NCBI RefSeq assembly: GCF_016632335.1
Contig: NZ_JAEPBG010000004.1
Span: forward strand, 248,001-312,000
Origin: Noviherbaspirillum pedocola
Lineage (GTDB): Bacteria; Pseudomonadota; Gammaproteobacteria; Burkholderiales; Burkholderiaceae_D
Direction: 5' to 3'
Length of the DNA: 64,000 nucleotides
Shown here: piece after piece, positions 44,267 to 52,753 of the stretch
Position numbering within the stretch: the stretch's first letter is position 1
How the letters are laid out: the number at the start of each line of letters is the position of its first letter
The notes under the pieces: model-generated
Databases searched by the model: none
Told to the model about the DNA's origin: nothing
Seen by the model: only the letters and a program-made list of their open reading frames with translations
Made by a program: the position numbers and the translations under genes

Positions 44267-45192
44267 CCATGCTGCATCCGCCGCGGCTTTACGTGTATCT
44301 CGATGCGGTGGCCCGCGCCGGGTCGATCCGCAAGGCAGCCGAACAGCTGCATGTGGCCTCGACGGCGCTGAACCGCAGAATCCTCGAGGCCGAGCAGGCG
44401 CTGGGCACGCCCCTGTTCGAGAGATTGCCGCGCGGCGTGCGGCTGACAGCGGCCGGCGAAGTCATGCTTTCCTTCGTACGGCGCAGCCTGGCGGAGCTGG
44501 AATCCGCCACCAGCCATATCGAGCAGCTGCGCGGCCTGATGCGCGGCACGGTGCGGCTGGCCTGCGCCGAATCGGTGGGCACGGATATCGTGCCGCGCAT
44601 CGTCGCGCTCTGGCAGGCCCGGCATCCGGGCGTGCAATTCCGCCTGCAGGTGGGCGGCACCCAGAGCCTGGTGGCGGCCCTGCTCGACGACGAGGTCGAG
44701 CTCGTGGCCGCGCATGACCCGCCGCCGCATCCGCAACTCGAGGTGCTGGCCGACATGGCGCAGCCGCTGCATGTGATGATGCGTCCCGATCATCCGCTCG
44801 CCGCGCGCGGCAGCCTCAAGCTGGCGGATTGCCAGGCCTATCCGGTCGCCCTTGGCGACGCCTCGTTCGGCAGCCGGCGCCTGCTGGATGCGCATGTGGC
44901 GCGCTCGCGCCTGCGGCTGCAGGTGGTGCTTGAGTCCGGTTCGGTGGAAACCATCAAGGCCTACGCGCGCCATGGCGGCGCGCTGTGCTTTCAGTTCGAA
45001 GCCGGCACGCGGCGCGACTGCGCGCTGGGCGAGCTGGCGAGCGTGCCGCTGAGCGACGCCGCGCTGGCCGGCAGCCGGCTGCAACTGGCGGTGCGGGCCG
45101 GGCGCAGCCTGCCGATCGCGGCGATGAAGTTTGCCGAAGCCTTGCAAGCCGAGTTGTTCCGGGTTCAGCGGCATTCCGACCTGCCCGCATGA
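44263..45192 (+). CDS. LysR-family regulator, ring-cleavage cluster
   Basis: A 309-residue LysR regulator. The HTH region is RLYVYLDAVARAGSIRKAAE and ASTALNRRILEAEQALGTPL, followed by FERLPRGVRLTAAGEVMLS. The effector domain begins near residue 90 (GTVRLACAESVGTDIVPRIV). It lies immediately before the ring-opening amidohydrolase, the same relation as AtzR to the cyanurate genes atzDEF. It is co-transcribed rather than divergent, as its start overlaps GntR. Confidence 0.9.
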   Translation: MTMLHPPRLYVYLDAVARAGSIRKAAEQLHVASTALNRRILEAEQALGTPLFERLPRGVRLTAAGEVMLSFVRRSLAELESATSHIEQLRGLMRGTVRLACAESVGTDIVPRIVALWQARHPGVQFRLQVGGTQSLVAALLDDEVELVAAHDPPPHPQLEVLADMAQPLHVMMRPDHPLAARGSLKLADCQAYPVALGDASFGSRRLLDAHVARSRLRLQVVLESGSVETIKAYARHGGALCFQFEAGTRRDCALGELASVPLSDAALAGSRLQLAVRAGRSLPIAAMKFAEALQAELFRVQRHSDLPA

Positions 45193-45268
45193 GCGCACAC
45201 AATTTGCGCTCGCTGCGATCGAAATTCGGCGCTACCTGCGCGCACTCGGCATGCCGGAAGATGGGCAC

Positions 45269-46384
45269 ATGAGAACCGATGTCCACCTCCTTTCCATGGC
45301 CCATCCGGGCGACGTCTCCGCCCTGGATGCCCTTATCCGCAGCGGCGCGATTTGCGCGGCACGGATCGTCGCCGTCATCGGCAAGACCGAAGGCAATGGC
45401 GGCGTCAACGATTTCACGCGCGCCTATTTCACCCAGTCGCTGATGCACCTGCTTGCACGGCATCTCGGGGACGAGCCGGCGCGCTTGGCCGCGCGCATCC
45501 CGTGCATCCTGTCCGGCGGCACCGAGGGCGTGCTGAGCCCGCACTATGTCGTCTTCTGCCGCGATCAAGCGACGGGCGATGACGATGGCGAAGGCGGCGC
45601 GCTCGCGCTCGGGCTGGCCTTCAGCGAAGCCACCCCGACCGAGCGCATCGGTCGCGCCAGCCATGCACGCCAGGTCGCCGACGCGGTGCGCGCGGCCATG
45701 CGCGATGCCGGCATCGAACGCACGAGCGATGTGCATTTCGTGCAGGTCAAGACGCCGTGCATCACGGTTGCGCGCGCCGAAGAAGCGCGTGCGCGCGGCG
45801 TCGAGCCCGTCACCGGCGACCCGAACCGCGCGATGGCCTATGCCAGGGCCGCCGGCGCGCTCGGCGTGGCGCTCGCGCTCGGGGAAATCGACGATGACGT
45901 GCTGAGCGACGCCGCGCTGCTGCGCGACATGCATCTCCATTCGGATCGCGCCAGCGTGTCTTCCGGCGTCGAGATCGCCGGCAATGAAGTCATCGTGCTG
46001 GGCAACAGTCCGCGCTGCAACGGCCCTTATCGGATCGCGCACCGGCCGATGCGCGACGCGCTCGATATCCATGCCGTGGTGGATGTGCTTGCCGAGCTTG
46101 GCCTGCAGGCGTCGCCGCAGATCGATGGCGCAAGCCTGCAACGCATTGCCGGCGTGTTCGTCAAGTGCGAGCCGCAGCGCCAGGGCCGGGTGCGCGCTTC
46201 GCGCCACACCATGCTGGACGACACCGACATCAATGCCCAGCGCCATGTGCGCGGCGCGGTCGGCGGGCTGGTGGCAGGCGTGATCGGCGATGGCCGCATC
46301 TTCGTCTCGGGCGGCGCCGAGCACCAGGGACCGGACGGCGGCGGCCTGGTCGCCGTCATCGCCAATACGGCACGAGACGACTGA
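45269..46384 (+). CDS. Ring-opening amidohydrolase (cyanuric acid hydrolase/barbiturase family)
   Basis: A 371-residue protein of the AtzD/barbiturase family, a unique fold with threefold internal symmetry and Ser-Lys pairs. Candidate catalytic residues are Lys39 (VIGKTEGNGGVNDFT), Ser82 (LSGGTEGVLSPH), Lys161 (HFVQVKTP), Ser231 or 232 (VSSGVEIAG), Lys299 (GVFVKCEP) and Ser347 (FVSGGAEHQGPDGGG). The family hydrolyses the C-N bond of cyanuric acid or barbituric acid; others have unknown substrates. The ATG at 45269 has GGAAG at 11 bases; longer starts are weaker. It is followed at once by the amidase (TGATG). Confidence 0.9.
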   Translation: MRTDVHLLSMAHPGDVSALDALIRSGAICAARIVAVIGKTEGNGGVNDFTRAYFTQSLMHLLARHLGDEPARLAARIPCILSGGTEGVLSPHYVVFCRDQATGDDDGEGGALALGLAFSEATPTERIGRASHARQVADAVRAAMRDAGIERTSDVHFVQVKTPCITVARAEEARARGVEPVTGDPNRAMAYARAAGALGVALALGEIDDDVLSDAALLRDMHLHSDRASVSSGVEIAGNEVIVLGNSPRCNGPYRIAHRPMRDALDIHAVVDVLAELGLQASPQIDGASLQRIAGVFVKCEPQRQGRVRASRHTMLDDTDINAQRHVRGAVGGLVAGVIGDGRIFVSGGAEHQGPDGGGLVAVIANTARDD

Positions 46385-47871
46385 TGCGAGCCGAGCCGTG
46401 GATGCTGTCAGCCTCCGCGCTTGCGCGGGCTTATCGCGACGGCGACTTGTCGCCGGTGCAGGCGCTGCAATCGGTGCTTGCGCGCATGGATGCGGTCAAT
46501 CCGGCGATCAATGCTGTCGTCACCTGCGACCGCGAGGCCGCGCTCGCGGCTGCCGCGCGCAGCCAGGCGCGCTGGCGCGAGGGCAGGGCGCTGTCCGCGC
46601 TGGACGGCGTTCCCTTTACCGTGAAGGACAATCTCGCCACCGCCGGCATGCGCTCGACCTTTGGCAGCAGGCTGTACGCCGACCATGTCCCCGACAGCGA
46701 CGAGCTGCCGGTGGCGCGCCTGCTGGGCGCGGGAGCGGTGTTGCTGGGCAAGACCAATGTGCCGGAGCTGGCGCTGCACGGCTATACCGACAATGCCCTG
46801 TTCGGCGTCACCCGCAACCCCTGGAATACCGCGCTCACGCCCGGCGGCTCCAGCGGCGGCGCGGCCGCGGCCGTGGCTGCCGGCATCGCGCCGCTGGCGC
46901 TGGCCACCGACGGCGGCGGATCGATCCGCCGCCCGTGCGCGCATACCGGCTGCGTCGGCCTGAAACCCGGCACGGGCCGCGTGCCGCGCAGCGGCGGCTT
47001 TCCGGTGTTCCTGCACGATTTCGAAGTGGCCGGCCCGATCGCGCGTTGCGTCGACGACCTGATCCTTGCAATGCACGCCTTGTCGCCATCCTCGTCGCAA
47101 GATGCCCGCTCGGCGGTCTTTGCCGACATGCCGTTCTCGGCCGCGCCGCATGTGAGCGCGGCGCGCATCGCGTTGATCGATGCGCTCGGTGATGCGCCAG
47201 TGGATGCCGAAAGCGCGCAGGCGGCAGAGGAGGCGCTGCGCTCGCTTGCCGCCCTGGGACACCGGCCGGTGTCATTGCCGCCGGCGCAGCGCGCAGCCCT
47301 GGTGCGCGCGATCACCGCGATCAACGAGGATGCCTGGCCCGTGCTCAGCACGAGCGGCCTGGCATGGCTGATGGCGACGCATTTCCCAGGGCGCGAGTCC
47401 GCGCTGTCGCCGCCGCTGGCAGTCCTGCTGGAGCAGGGCCGCGCGCGCAGCGGGGTCGACATGATGCGCGCCCTGGAGGCGATACGCCATCTGCGCCAGA
47501 CGCTGGCGCAAGTGTTGCACGACATCGATTGCCTGTTGCTGCCGTCGGCGGCAAGCCAGCCGTGGCAGGCGGCCGAACCGCATCCGCCTGACATTGCCGG
47601 CCAGCCGGTCGGTCCGCGCGGTCACGCGATTTTCACCGCCTTCGTCAATGCCGCCGGCCTGCCAGCCGTGGCGCTGCCCGTCGGCATGAGCACGGGCGGC
47701 ATGCCGCTGGGCGTGCAGCTGGTCGGCCGTCACGGCGCCGACGGCTGGCTCTGCGCACTTGGCCGCCAGCTCGAAGGGACGCATCAGTTTGAACCGCTGT
47801 GGCGCCGCCATGCGACGCACGAAGCCGGTGCAGGCGCACCTGGCATGCAATCCGCTAGAGAGAACGCATGA
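46384..47871 (+). CDS. Amidase-signature hydrolase (AtzE/ureidomalonase-like)
   Basis: A 495-residue amidase with catalytic Lys81 (FTVKDNLATAG), cis-Ser156 (PGGSSGGAAAAVAAG) and nucleophile Ser180 (TDGGGSIRRPCAHTG). It starts on the overlapping TGATG after the ring-opener. In known pathways this family acts just after the AtzD/barbiturase step: AtzE deaminates 1-carboxybiuret, and ureidomalonase cleaves ureidomalonate to urea and malonate. AtzE needs the small subunit AtzG (DUF4089, about 60 residues); no such gene lies beside it, so a ureidomalonase-type single subunit or an unknown amidase is more likely. Confidence 0.9.
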   Translation: MRAEPWMLSASALARAYRDGDLSPVQALQSVLARMDAVNPAINAVVTCDREAALAAAARSQARWREGRALSALDGVPFTVKDNLATAGMRSTFGSRLYADHVPDSDELPVARLLGAGAVLLGKTNVPELALHGYTDNALFGVTRNPWNTALTPGGSSGGAAAAVAAGIAPLALATDGGGSIRRPCAHTGCVGLKPGTGRVPRSGGFPVFLHDFEVAGPIARCVDDLILAMHALSPSSSQDARSAVFADMPFSAAPHVSAARIALIDALGDAPVDAESAQAAEEALRSLAALGHRPVSLPPAQRAALVRAITAINEDAWPVLSTSGLAWLMATHFPGRESALSPPLAVLLEQGRARSGVDMMRALEAIRHLRQTLAQVLHDIDCLLLPSAASQPWQAAEPHPPDIAGQPVGPRGHAIFTAFVNAAGLPAVALPVGMSTGGMPLGVQLVGRHGADGWLCALGRQLEGTHQFEPLWRRHATHEAGAGAPGMQSARENA

Positions 47872-49112
47872 ACATGACTTCCGCTACTTCCCCTTCCTCA
47901 TTCGCTGCACGTCCGCTGCGCATCGTCATCGTCGGGGCCGGCGTGGCCGGCTGCATCGTCGCGCGCCTTCTGGCGGGACGCAGCGATGTGGAAGTCATCT
48001 GCCTCGAGCGCGTCGCGCGCGACGATCACAGCGAGGCCGGCACCGGCCTGAACATCGGGCCCAACGCGATCAAGCTGCTGCGCGCGCGCGATCCGGCGCT
48101 GGCTGATGCCATCGCTGCCGCGAGCTGGCCCTGGAAGACCTGGCGCACGTCGCTGACCGATGGCACGGAACTGTTCTCCCTGCCTCTAGCCGAAGTCGCC
48201 GATAACGATGGCGTGCGCATACGCTGGTCCGAGCTGTATCGGGTGCTGCGCGTGGCTGCCGGCGATGCGGTCCGCTATGGCGTGGAGATCACCGACATCG
48301 GGCGCGGCGTTGACGGCCGCTGCCGCCTGCGCTATGAAGCCGATGGGCAGACCCAGCAGCTCGACGACATCGACTTGCTCATTGGCGCCGACGGCCGCTA
48401 TTCCGCGACGCGTCGCGCGCTGTCGGGCGCGCCGGCGATGCGCCAGGTCGGCGTGGCGATCTTCCGCCTGCTGGTGCCGGACAGCGCGGGCGGACTCATC
48501 GACGATTACGAGCAGTGGTTCAACGGCGCGCACCGGCTGCTGGCGTTCAGGGTGCCTCCCGGCCATGTCTACATCGCCGGCACCTTTCCCTTGCGTCCCG
48601 ACCACGAGATCGGCGCGCACGACAAGTCGGCCGATGCATTGCGCCGCTATTACCTGCCGCCGAACGCCGCGCCGAGCGCGCAGGCGCGCTGGCTGACCGA
48701 AACCCTGTGCGCCAATGTCGAGCAAATCCACTGGGCGCGCCTGCAGGAAACCGCGGTCAGTTACTGCGACGGCGCCGCGCCACTGCTCTACCTTGGCGAC
48801 GCCGCGCACGGCATGGTGCCGACCCTGGGGCAGGGCGCGACCCAGGCGATCGAGGATGGCTGCGTGGCCGGCGCGCTGATCGCCGCAAGGCTCGCGGCGG
48901 GCAGCCGCGATATCGGCGAGTGGCTGCGCGCCTTCGAAACGCTACGGGCCGAGCGCATCCGTTTCGTGATGGATTTTTCGCTGGAAGCCAGCGACACCTT
49001 GTTCGCAGGCGCCGATCCGGTCGCAGGCGCGCTGAAAAAGATGGAGCCGCCGTTCCGCGCCAAGCTCGCCCGGCTGTATCGCGATGTCACGCCGCAGGGA
49101 GCAGGGGCATGA
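47868..49112 (+). CDS. FAD-dependent aromatic-type monooxygenase
   Basis: A 414-residue group A flavin monooxygenase. The FAD-binding motif is RIVIVGAGVAGCIVARLLAG, the DG-type motif DLLIGADGRYSATRRAL, and GDAAHGMVPTLGQGATQAIE. Family members hydroxylate aromatic or heteroaromatic rings; HpxO, an FAD urate hydroxylase of this class, acts in purine breakdown. Its ATG overlaps the amidase stop, so it likely supplies a hydroxylated ring for the hydrolases. The substrate is unknown. Confidence 0.9.
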   Translation: MNMTSATSPSSFAARPLRIVIVGAGVAGCIVARLLAGRSDVEVICLERVARDDHSEAGTGLNIGPNAIKLLRARDPALADAIAAASWPWKTWRTSLTDGTELFSLPLAEVADNDGVRIRWSELYRVLRVAAGDAVRYGVEITDIGRGVDGRCRLRYEADGQTQQLDDIDLLIGADGRYSATRRALSGAPAMRQVGVAIFRLLVPDSAGGLIDDYEQWFNGAHRLLAFRVPPGHVYIAGTFPLRPDHEIGAHDKSADALRRYYLPPNAAPSAQARWLTETLCANVEQIHWARLQETAVSYCDGAAPLLYLGDAAHGMVPTLGQGATQAIEDGCVAGALIAARLAAGSRDIGEWLRAFETLRAERIRFVMDFSLEASDTLFAGADPVAGALKKMEPPFRAKLARLYRDVTPQGAGA

Positions 49113-49609
49113 GCGGCGCCGCCATCCATGGCCTGTTTCATGTCGCGATCAAGACCGCGGACCTGGAAGCGACGCGCCGCTTCTACATCGACGTGCTTGG
49201 CCTGGTCGAAGTGCCCAGGCCCGACTTCGGCTATCCCGGCGCATGGCTGGCCTGCCCACACCCCGGCGGCGGCGCGATCGTGCACATCTATGCCGGCGGC
49301 CCGGCGCTCGGCACTGAAGGCCAGGCGCCGCAGGGCAGCGCCGCGATCGACCATCTGTCGCTGTCGTGCAGCGGCTTTGCGCAGTATCGCGAGCGCTTCG
49401 CCGCGCATGGCCTGGACTGGCGCGAGTTCCTGGTGCCCGGCACCAGCCTGTGGCAACTGTTCGTCTACGACCCGAGCGGCGTGCAGCTCGAACTGACTTT
49501 CGAAGGCCGCGCCGAACCCGGAGATCCGCCTGACATGTCGCCGTCTCGGGCCTATGTCGCCGGCTCCAGCTTCTTCGATCGGAACACCTATCCCCTGTTA
49601 TCAGCCTGA
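49109..49609 (+). CDS. VOC-family (glyoxalase/bleomycin-resistance/dioxygenase) protein
   Basis: A 166-residue single-module VOC protein with metal-ligand positions His in GLFHVAIKTADLEATRRFYI, His in AAIDHLSLSC and Glu in VQLELTFEGR. It overlaps the monooxygenase stop by four bases (ATGA). Such proteins can be isomerases, lyases or dioxygenases. In this cluster it might rearrange or cleave a ring-opened product. Confidence 0.85.
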   Translation: MSGAAIHGLFHVAIKTADLEATRRFYIDVLGLVEVPRPDFGYPGAWLACPHPGGGAIVHIYAGGPALGTEGQAPQGSAAIDHLSLSCSGFAQYRERFAAHGLDWREFLVPGTSLWQLFVYDPSGVQLELTFEGRAEPGDPPDMSPSRAYVAGSSFFDRNTYPLLSA

Positions 49610-49619
49610 AGGATTGCCC

Positions 49620-50591
49620 ATGAAAATCTCCACTCTGTTCCGCTACGCCTTCAGCCTCGCCGCCGGCCTTGCCGCGATCTCGATCGCGCATGCGGACGAC
49701 AAGGTGCGCGTCGGCGTATTCGCGTCCAGTTCGGCGCTTCCCTATTTCGTCGGCCTGGAGCGTGGCTACTTCAAGGAAGCCGGCATCGCTGTCGAAACGG
49801 TGACGCTGGCATCGGCGCCGCTGATCGTGCAATCGCTGGTTACCGGGGACATCGATGCCGCTTCCAACCTGGTGACGCTGGAAGGCGCGAACATCAGCCA
49901 GCGCCGCCCCAACACGCTGACCTACATCTCGCTCAACGGCCAGAATGCGCAGTACATCACGGAACAATTCGTGGTCAAGGCCGGCTCTGCCGCCAAGAGC
50001 CTGAAGGACCTGAAAGGCGCAAAACTGTTCTCGGCGCCAGGACCGGCCAATATCGGCACCGCGAAGGCGGTGCTCAAGGCGGCGGGACTGGAAGAGAACC
50101 GGGATTACACGATCCAGGAGCAGCAATTGTCGGTGCACCTGGGCGCGCTGCAGGCCGGCACCTTCGATGGCGGCTATACCCTCGAACCGGTGGCAAGCAC
50201 CATGATCAAGCAGGGCGTGGCGCGCAGGCTCGAGGCTGGGTTGATTTCCACTTACCTGCTCGGCAACGCCTCGGCGCAGGCCTATGCCGCCGGCGGCGCG
50301 CTGTCCAACAAGCTCCTGGCCGAGCGGCCCGACGTAGCGGCCCGATTCGCGAAGGCCTGGGCCAAATCGGTGGCCGCGGCCAATACCGACCCGAGCGCGC
50401 GCGAACTGCTGGCCAAGGACATGAACGTGCCGGCGCAGCTTGCCTCGACCGTGCCGCTGGCCAATTTCGTCATGGTCAGGGACATGTCCGCATCGCAGAA
50501 GGCCGACTTCCAGAAATTCGTCGATATCGGCGTTGGCCTGGGCGTGGTCAAGGGCGCCATCGACACCGCTACCATCATCAAGGGGATGTGA
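49620..50591 (+). CDS. SsuA/TauA-type ABC substrate-binding protein
   Basis: A 323-residue NMT1/SsuA-like protein. The signal peptide MKISTLFRYAFSLAAGLAAI ends near AHADD. The mature part has SSALPYFVGLERGYFKEAGI, ITLEG-like NLVTLEGANISQRRP and GLEENRDYTIQEQQLSVHL. This family binds taurine, sulfonates, nitrate, bicarbonate, pyrimidines or thiamine precursors. It starts 10 bases after the VOC gene and is followed by its ATPase and permease. A heterocycle or ureide ligand is inferred from context. Confidence 0.9.
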   Translation: MKISTLFRYAFSLAAGLAAISIAHADDKVRVGVFASSSALPYFVGLERGYFKEAGIAVETVTLASAPLIVQSLVTGDIDAASNLVTLEGANISQRRPNTLTYISLNGQNAQYITEQFVVKAGSAAKSLKDLKGAKLFSAPGPANIGTAKAVLKAAGLEENRDYTIQEQQLSVHLGALQAGTFDGGYTLEPVASTMIKQGVARRLEAGLISTYLLGNASAQAYAAGGALSNKLLAERPDVAARFAKAWAKSVAAANTDPSARELLAKDMNVPAQLASTVPLANFVMVRDMSASQKADFQKFVDIGVGLGVVKGAIDTATIIKGM

Positions 50592-51454
50592 TGCGATTGC
50601 TGAAATCGATGCCGCAGCCACAGCCGGATCCGCGTGAACAGAACGGCGCCTGGCGCGGCCAGCAGGAGGGCAGGGACCTCGGACACCGCTGGTATGCGCC
50701 GGGCACGCACATCACGATCCGCGGACTGTGCAAGCGCTTCGGCGCACACACGCTGTACGAGGACTTCGACCTCGATATCCCGAAGGGCAAACTGATCTCG
50801 ATCTTCGGTCCCAACGGTTGCGGCAAGAGCACGCTGATCAACATGATCGCCGGCATACTTCCGCATGACCGCGGGCAGATCCTGTTCGATGGCAAGGACG
50901 TGCATGAAACCCGCATCGGCTATGTCTTCCAGAATTACCGCGAAGCTGTCTTTCCCTGGATGCGCGCCATCGACAACATCCGCTATCCGCTCAAATACCT
51001 GAAGCTGTCGAAGGCGGAGAAGGAGAATCGCATCGATCAGCTGGTGCAGAGCTTCGATGTGAAGATCGACCTGAACAAGTATCCGTACCAGATGTCGGGC
51101 GGGCAGCAGCAGATGGTGTCCATCATGCGCTCGCTGGTGATCGAGCCGGAAGTGCTGTTCCTGGACGAGCCGTTTTCCGCACTGGACTACGAGATGACGC
51201 AATTCCTGCGCGAGAAGCTGCAGAAGGTCTTCATCGAGCGGCCGGTGACGACGCTCCTGGTGTCGCATGACCTGGATGAAGCGGTGTACCTGGCCGACTA
51301 TGTGCTGCTGCTGTCGCGCAATCCGACCCGGATTGCCGACTTCGTTCCCTTCGACGCGCCGCGGCCGCGCAATGCGGAAACGACGCTGACGACGGACTTC
51401 ATCCGCGTCAAGGGTCACAGCCTCGAGATATTCCAGCGCGAGGTGCGGAAATGA
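50591..51454 (+). CDS. ABC transporter ATP-binding protein, SsuB/TauB type
   Basis: A 287-residue ATPase, read from the ATG of TGATG at 50591 (a GTG at 50588 is also possible). Walker A GPNGCGKSTLINMIAGIL, signature MSGGQQQMVSIMRSLV, Walker B VLFLDEPFSALDYE and LVSHDLDEAVYLADYVLLLS are present. The N-terminal 40 residues form an extra, charged extension. It serves the adjacent binding protein and permease. Confidence 0.9.
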   Translation: MRLLKSMPQPQPDPREQNGAWRGQQEGRDLGHRWYAPGTHITIRGLCKRFGAHTLYEDFDLDIPKGKLISIFGPNGCGKSTLINMIAGILPHDRGQILFDGKDVHETRIGYVFQNYREAVFPWMRAIDNIRYPLKYLKLSKAEKENRIDQLVQSFDVKIDLNKYPYQMSGGQQQMVSIMRSLVIEPEVLFLDEPFSALDYEMTQFLREKLQKVFIERPVTTLLVSHDLDEAVYLADYVLLLSRNPTRIADFVPFDAPRPRNAETTLTTDFIRVKGHSLEIFQREVRK

Positions 51455-52218
51455 CCGGCGGCCGCGCGCTCGCCGCGCGCTTCAAGCCCTTGCTCGGCCT
51501 GTGCCTGATGGTGGCCTTGTGGGAATTCGCTTTCCGGATGCGCCTGATCGACCCGGTGCTGCTGCCTTCGCCGGTGCAGGCGCTTTCTGCCTTCTGGCAC
51601 GGGCTGCGCGAAGGCACGCTGTGGGTCGACTTCGAGCGCACCATCGTGCGCACCGCCAGCTCCTTCGGCATCGCGCTGGTGCTGGCCGTGCCGCTGGGTA
51701 TCCTGCTGGGCTCGTCCGACAAGGTCTACCAGGCGCTGGAATTCCCGATTGATTTTTTCCGGTCCACGCCGGCATCGGCAATGTTCCCGCTGTTCCTGAT
51801 CCTGTTCGGCAGCGGCGAAGGCACGAAGATCGCGGTTGCCGCCTTCGGCGCGGCGCTGGCGATTCTGTTCAATGTGGCCTATGGCGTGATGCATGCCCGC
51901 AAGCAGCGCCAGCTCGCGGCGCGCGTCATGGGCGCCTCGCGCCTGAAGGTGCTGACCGACGTGACCCTGTGGGAATGCCTGCCGCAGACTTTCGTGGGCA
52001 TGCGCTCCGGCGTTTCCCTGGCGCTGGTCATCGTCATCGTGGCCGAGATGTTCATCGGTTCCACCGACGGGCTGGGACAGCGCATCCTGAAGTCGCAAAT
52101 GGTGTTCGACATGCCGGACATGTATTCATCCATCTTCGCCGCCGGCGCACTCGGCTATGTCCTCAATCTGCTGTTCATCGTGGTCGAGCGGCGCTTCGTG
52201 CACTGGGGTGGCAAATAA
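51451..52218 (+). CDS. ABC transporter permease, SsuC/TauC type
   Basis: A 255-residue inner-membrane protein starting on the ATGA overlap. It has about six membrane spans, PSPVQALSAFWHGLREGTLW near the N-terminus and SSDKVYQALEFPIDFFRSTP and the EAA-loop AAARVMGASRLKVLTDVTLW-like motif. It completes the third importer of the nitrogen island. Confidence 0.9.
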   Translation: MTGGRALAARFKPLLGLCLMVALWEFAFRMRLIDPVLLPSPVQALSAFWHGLREGTLWVDFERTIVRTASSFGIALVLAVPLGILLGSSDKVYQALEFPIDFFRSTPASAMFPLFLILFGSGEGTKIAVAAFGAALAILFNVAYGVMHARKQRQLAARVMGASRLKVLTDVTLWECLPQTFVGMRSGVSLALVIVIVAEMFIGSTDGLGQRILKSQMVFDMPDMYSSIFAAGALGYVLNLLFIVVERRFVHWGGK

Positions 52219-52238
52219 CAAATGAGGAGTTTTCGCTA

Positions 52239-52616
52239 ATGGTGATCAATGAACCGCAGGTGCTGGCCGAACTGGAGAAGGTCTTCGCCGAGTATGAGCA
52301 GGCGCTGGTCGGGAACGACATCGCCACGCTGGACCGCCTGTTCTGGAATTCGCCGCACACGCTGCGCTACGGCGCCGGTGAAAACCTGTACGGGTTCGAC
52401 GAGATACAGGCGTTTCGCAATGCCAGGCCGGCGCACAATCTCAATCGCACCGTCATCCGCACTGCGCTGACCAGCTTTGGCAAGGACTACGGCGTGACCA
52501 ACATCGAGTTCAAGCGCGCCGGCAGCGAGCGCACCGGGCGCCAATCCCAGACCTGGGTGCGTTTCGAGGATGGCTGGAAGGTCGTCGCTGCGCATGTCAG
52601 CCTGATGACGAGCTGA
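52239..52616 (+). CDS. AtzH/HpxZ-like DUF3225 protein
   Basis: A 125-residue SnoaL-fold protein: VINEPQVLAELEKVFAEYEQ, LDRLFWNSPHTLRYGAGENL and QSQTWVRFEDGWKVVAAHVS. It is close in form to HpxZ (oxalurate catabolism) and AtzH, which in Pseudomonas strain ADP hydrolyses 1,3-dicarboxyurea on the way to allophanate. GAGGAG lies nine bases before the ATG. It is the last gene of the rightward series and supports a ureide or N-carboxyurea intermediate in the pathway. Confidence 0.85.
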   Translation: MVINEPQVLAELEKVFAEYEQALVGNDIATLDRLFWNSPHTLRYGAGENLYGFDEIQAFRNARPAHNLNRTVIRTALTSFGKDYGVTNIEFKRAGSERTGRQSQTWVRFEDGWKVVAAHVSLMTS

Positions 52617-52753
52617 TCTTCATCGCGCTCACTTGTGTTCAGGCTTACTGGTGCCGATGCACCACCACGCCGAGGAACAGGAAATCCGGCCGCGCTGCGG
52701 GCACCGTTTCTATTGGCTACACCAGCCTTGCGAGACTACGCGGCACGTATCGG

